A stretch of DNA of 64,000 nucleotides from Candidatus Obscuribacterales bacterium. GTDB lineage: Bacteria > Cyanobacteriota > Vampirovibrionia > Obscuribacterales > Obscuribacteraceae. The notes beneath the pieces are model-generated. The model made no database searches, was not told the origin of the DNA, and worked only from the letters and a program-made list of their open reading frames with translations. Positions within the stretch are counted from its first letter, which is position 1. Each line of letters opens with the position of its first letter. The stretch spans positions 1,736,001-1,800,000 of the forward strand of contig JAHBVO010000001.1 of assembly GCA_019637435.1 (NCBI GenBank). The letters run 5' to 3'. Shown one piece after another: positions 60,997 to 64,000 of the stretch. A program made the translations under genes and the position numbers.

Positions 60997-63900
60997 TTAG
61001 ATGGGCGAATTCGTGACAATCTGATTGTTGCCGGAGAAATCGATGCCCTGTCCTGTCGACGATTGATTATTGAGGATAATCTTCTTGTCATTGGCTGTGA
61101 AGGTCGTTGGTCCAGCTGAGCCGTCGCTTGAAATGGCCGTTGGGTTTTCACCGAAATAGGTTTGACCTTTGCCGTTGTTTACAACGATGATCTCGGCAGG
61201 AGGAGTAAACTCGCTTGGAACGGGGGTTGAAGGTTTCTTCGGCAACTCGCCGATCGCAAGAACTATATTTCCGGCTTTCTTGCCTCCGAAGGTTCTCATA
61301 GAACCTCCGTTAGCTGTCCAGATTGAACCAGTGGTGGTGCTTTTAGCTTGAAGTGTAATTCCACCGCTGGTAGCTATAATCTGCGAGCCGCTATTGCTAG
61401 AGATTCCTCCATTTTCACTTACTAGATTAACGCTGCCTTTGGTTAAGACTCGCACTGTTTGGTAGGTAATATTTCCGGTATTTGTGATGTCAACACCGCC
61501 ATTCGCAGTCACATTTTGTCCTATCGGAATGCCTAGATTGGAAGAATCGTTGTTGATAGTCAGTGACGAATTTGTGAATGCATCTAAGGTCGTAGCCTGA
61601 GTATTCAGTGAGATCGAACCAGTGTCGGAGACGAGGTGAAGATTGTCGCCTGTGAGTACGACTCCTTTGGATGCTGAAATCTTCCCTTTGCCAGATGCCT
61701 CCAGCGAGACATTTGCCGAGTTGATGCTGTTCATCGCCAGCAGTGTGATGCCGTTTCCGCTTTCGATAGATATTGAACTTCCCGCGGCGGAAAGAGAACC
61801 TTGAACTCCATTTTTCGGTGCCTTGGTACCACCAACGGTGAATGCCTTAGTGTATGCGGACGATAATTGGATAGTCCCACTGTTACCGCCATTGACTCCG
61901 TCGACGTTCAAGTCGCCTAGCACGACTAACTTTCCGACTTTGTTGGAAGGTGCTTCTCCAGCTTTCAACGTTATATTACCGCCGTTGTGAGCCCCGGCAC
62001 CTGCGGAAGATGCAACATCGATGGCGCTAACGTCGACTGTGAGGTCTCCGTTAACATCCACGGTTACAGAACCACCGTTGCCGTTGTTGGGACCTGCATG
62101 AGCGCTCAACTGTAGATACGCTACCTCGCCCTTTGGCGTTTTCGAAGGAACGCCCAAGTAAGTAGGCTTAGTGCTCTGGTCCGTGTAGCTTATGGAGCCA
62201 CCATTTCCGTTGTTTGCTCCGTTGGCGGTTATGACCAGGGGGGTGAGCGGCGTGCTCTGATTATTTGTGATTGAGTTTGCGCTGAGAGAGACCGTCCCAC
62301 CGTTTGTGGTCGAGGAATTGGCGTTGATCGCATTAGTTGCAATGTCGAGATTCAAGTCGCCACTGGATGTTATGTTCAAAGTGTTTCCGTTCGTCGAGAT
62401 ACCACCACTACTGGTGCTTATTGAAACAGCTGCATCCTGAGTGAGTGATGGTGTCGATTCATTTGCCGATATGTTTGTAGTGCCGCTAATCATCAGGTTG
62501 GCGGCAGACAAACTGACTCTCCCTGCTTGTGTGTCAGTTGCTAAGCCTGAGCCATCGGAGGACAGTGTCACTCCACCGCCGCCGAATTCTAAAAGACCAC
62601 CGGAATTGATGGTTATGCTTCCCTTATCGCCGAATTCAGAGACGATACCGCTTATAAAAACGCCACCGGTCCCGCTGTTTTCGATCAGAATGTCGCCGCC
62701 ATTTTTCCCTGCCGTTATGGCACCGATTACTGTCAACTTTGTGATGTCTTCGTGACCGCGAACCGTTATATTACCGCCGTCAGCAGTGGGGGATGCTTGG
62801 GCTCTCAAAAGGTTCTGGGCTAAAACTCTGCCCGAATCTGAGATGATGCTGATATCTCCTGCGTTGATCGTGCCACCACCCGGGGTGCCGTCAGTGATTA
62901 CTGTCGAGGAGAGTGTGACTTGTGTGCCTGCGTGAATGAGGACATCGCCGCCGACGGTGGTTATGCTCTGGTTGATTTGAATTCCGCCGGCGGGATTTAT
63001 ATTAGTCGACGGAACGATAGTGTTTCCCGATGTAATTGCTCCTGTCGTATCAAATGTCATCGACGTTCCGCTGCTGAAAGCCGGCTGAGCCGTGGCGATT
63101 GTCACACCGCCATTGTTATTGGTGCCTCCACTGGAGACAACCGCGGCACCGATGGTGATGGCAGTGCCATTGCCACCCGCGATAATGTTAATGGCGCCGT
63201 TTCTTCCGTTCTCTCCGACTCCACTGCTGTCGATTCGCCCGGAGCCTAAGTTGATGGTCCCTTTATTTCCGCTGCTGTCTGCATAAGCTGCAATAGTGAT
63301 GTCACCGCCTGCGGTGTCCTGGTTGGTTCCGTTCGACTCAATGCGCAAGTTGATTCCGCTGAGCGAGATGTTGCCACCCGTAGCCGACGCGCCATCAATC
63401 GTAACTGCTCCGGTGGCGGCTGTGCCTGGAACAGTCGAAGATGGCGTTGTCCCGGATACGATGTTGGCTCCAGCGATGATCGTGATATCCTGCCCGACGC
63501 CGTTGGCATCAACGGCCCGGATGTTATTGAGACCTGCACGGATTATGTCACCGCTGGCGATGATAGCCAGCTTCTCTCCCACCGTTATATCCCCTGTCAA
63601 CGAGATGTCACCGGTATTGTAGTAGGTTGGATCGCCGATAAGGCACTGCGTGCCGATAGTCAACATATCGGTATTGGCACTTACGTGCGCTGCCGATCCG
63701 TTAGAATTCACCACACCTGTAAGCTGGTTGACGAATACGTCAGTCGTTCCCATTCCGGTGAAAAGATTGAGTTCGCGCGAAATCAGATCGCCGCCGTAGA
63801 CGATAGTATTGCCGGTCCCGCTGTAATCTTCGGAGCGAATATTAATTGCACCATTCTGAGCGAGAATGGTTCCTCCTGCGTTTGCCACGCTCAAGTCACT

Positions 63901-64000
63901 ATCAGCGGTGCCGCTTAGCGTGATGTTCTGGTCTGAAATAATCGAGCCCGTGTTGTTTATCGCACGACCGGCTGTAATTTCCAGATTGCCTGATGCGGAA
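60997..64000 (-). CDS. Filamentous-haemagglutinin-like adhesin, 5' end cut by window
   Basis: The last 1000 or so residues of a very large exported protein; the frame stays open to the right edge. It is a monotonous series of short strands rich in Gly, Asn, Ser, Thr and hydrophobics (NGGTVSLSANSI, GGDITIAAYADSSGNKG, NNGNGGSVTVDVNGDLT), typical of a right-handed beta-helix adhesin. The N-terminal secretion domain is not in view, and no TpsB-type partner lies in the window. It ends NNQIVTNSPI without an anchor. Confidence 0.85.
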   Translation of the reverse strand, partial: SASGNLEITAGRAINNTGSIISDQNITLSGTADSDLSVANAGGTILAQNGAINIRSEDYSGTGNTIVYGGDLISRELNLFTGMGTTDVFVNQLTGVVNSNGSAAHVSANTDMLTIGTQCLIGDPTYYNTGDISLTGDITVGEKLAIIASGDIIRAGLNNIRAVDANGVGQDITIIAGANIVSGTTPSSTVPGTAATGAVTIDGASATGGNISLSGINLRIESNGTNQDTAGGDITIAAYADSSGNKGTINLGSGRIDSSGVGENGRNGAINIIAGGNGTAITIGAAVVSSGGTNNNGGVTIATAQPAFSSGTSMTFDTTGAITSGNTIVPSTNINPAGGIQINQSITTVGGDVLIHAGTQVTLSSTVITDGTPGGGTINAGDISIISDSGRVLAQNLLRAQASPTADGGNITVRGHEDITKLTVIGAITAGKNGGDILIENSGTGGVFISGIVSEFGDKGSITINSGGLLEFGGGGVTLSSDGSGLATDTQAGRVSLSAANLMISGTTNISANESTPSLTQDAAVSISTSSGGISTNGNTLNITSSGDLNLDIATNAINANSSTTNGGTVSLSANSITNNQSTPLTPLVITANGANNGNGGSISYTDQSTKPTYLGVPSKTPKGEVAYLQLSAHAGPNNGNGGSVTVDVNGDLTVDVSAIDVASSAGAGAHNGGNITLKAGEAPSNKVGKLVVLGDLNVDGVNGGNSGTIQLSSAYTKAFTVGGTKAPKNGVQGSLSAAGSSISIESGNGITLLAMNSINSANVSLEASGKGKISASKGVVLTGDNLHLVSDTGSISLNTQATTLDAFTNSSLTINNDSSNLGIPIGQNVTANGGVDITNTGNITYQTVRVLTKGSVNLVSENGGISSNSGSQIIATSGGITLQAKSTTTGSIWTANGGSMRTFGGKKAGNIVLAIGELPKKPSTPVPSEFTPPAEIIVVNNGKGQTYFGENPTAISSDGSAGPTTFTANDKKIILNNQSSTGQGIDFSGNNQIVTNSPI

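Noticed and set aside
60785..61000. 71-residue plus-strand frame between Hsp20 and the adhesin
   Set aside because: No Shine-Dalgarno sequence, A/T-rich intergenic sequence, overlaps a probable promoter.
1..64000. tRNA, rRNA, CRISPR, transposase and prophage genes
   Set aside because: I looked on both strands for T-arm-like sequence, regular spaced repeats and transposase or integrase motifs and found none that stood up; a covariance-model scan would be decisive for small RNAs.

Overview
The window is a 64 kb piece of a bacterial chromosome with roughly balanced base composition. It is densely packed with about 65 genes in short operons on both strands. I see no tRNA or rRNA gene, CRISPR array, transposase or phage module. 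The organism is a diderm: there are an HME-type RND metal pump with its membrane-fusion lipoprotein, many exported proteins and lipoproteins, and a large filamentous-haemagglutinin-like adhesin. Ribosomal protein S4 stands alone and is the short, zinc-cysteine-free type typical of Cyanobacteriota, yet there is no photosynthesis gene. The many small secreted proteins of unknown family and the TPR proteins also fit. My best inference is a non-photosynthetic cyanobacterial relative (Vampirovibrionia/Melainabacteria, perhaps Obscuribacterales). This is inference from style and S4 type, not a proof.

Layout. 1-5 kb: a cut-off short-chain dehydrogenase, a secreted sulfatase, a lipoprotein, a receiver-only regulator, a SRPBCC protein, an esterase and a zinc-ribbon protein. 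5-12 kb: TPR protein, MscS channel, a cupin and an alpha/beta-hydrolase plus HxlR regulator that diverge from one operator-bearing promoter region, and small orphan proteins. 12-15.7 kb: S4, a flavodoxin with a Fur-type box inside its promoter, and a two-gene unit with a DUF5685-like protein ending in an extreme cysteine-rich tail. 15.7-24 kb: PNPOx-like protein, a TonB-C/multispan membrane fusion, an E2-like acyltransferase without its catalytic His motif, a coupled lipoprotein/winged-helix pair, a truncated aldo/keto reductase, a DltE-like SDR and a DUF2383-like four-helix protein. 24-32 kb: HrpB helicase, a DHH-like protein with motifs in swapped order, an agmatinase-family enzyme, tandem UspA. 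32-44 kb: exported proteins (TonB-C-like, Moco-domain-like, PepSY, FHA, PDZ), a TPR-thioredoxin fusion and a PlsC-like acyltransferase. 44-53 kb: Dps, ABM-like membrane protein, TPR proteins, an exported calpain-type protease, a glycine-zipper protein and a GlpT-like transporter. 53-59 kb: heavy-metal RND pump (CusA/CusB-like). 59-61 kb: three consecutive Hsp20 genes, one with a signal peptide. 61-64 kb: C-terminal ~1000 residues of the adhesin.

Together the recognisable genes lean toward stress handling: Dps, UspA, three Hsp20s, MscS, iron-responsive flavodoxin and metal efflux. They also lean toward an elaborate cell envelope with exported TPR, PDZ, TonB-C, calpain and adhesin proteins. Start codons were moved from the longest reading frame whenever a Shine-Dalgarno sequence or signal peptide supported a shorter one.
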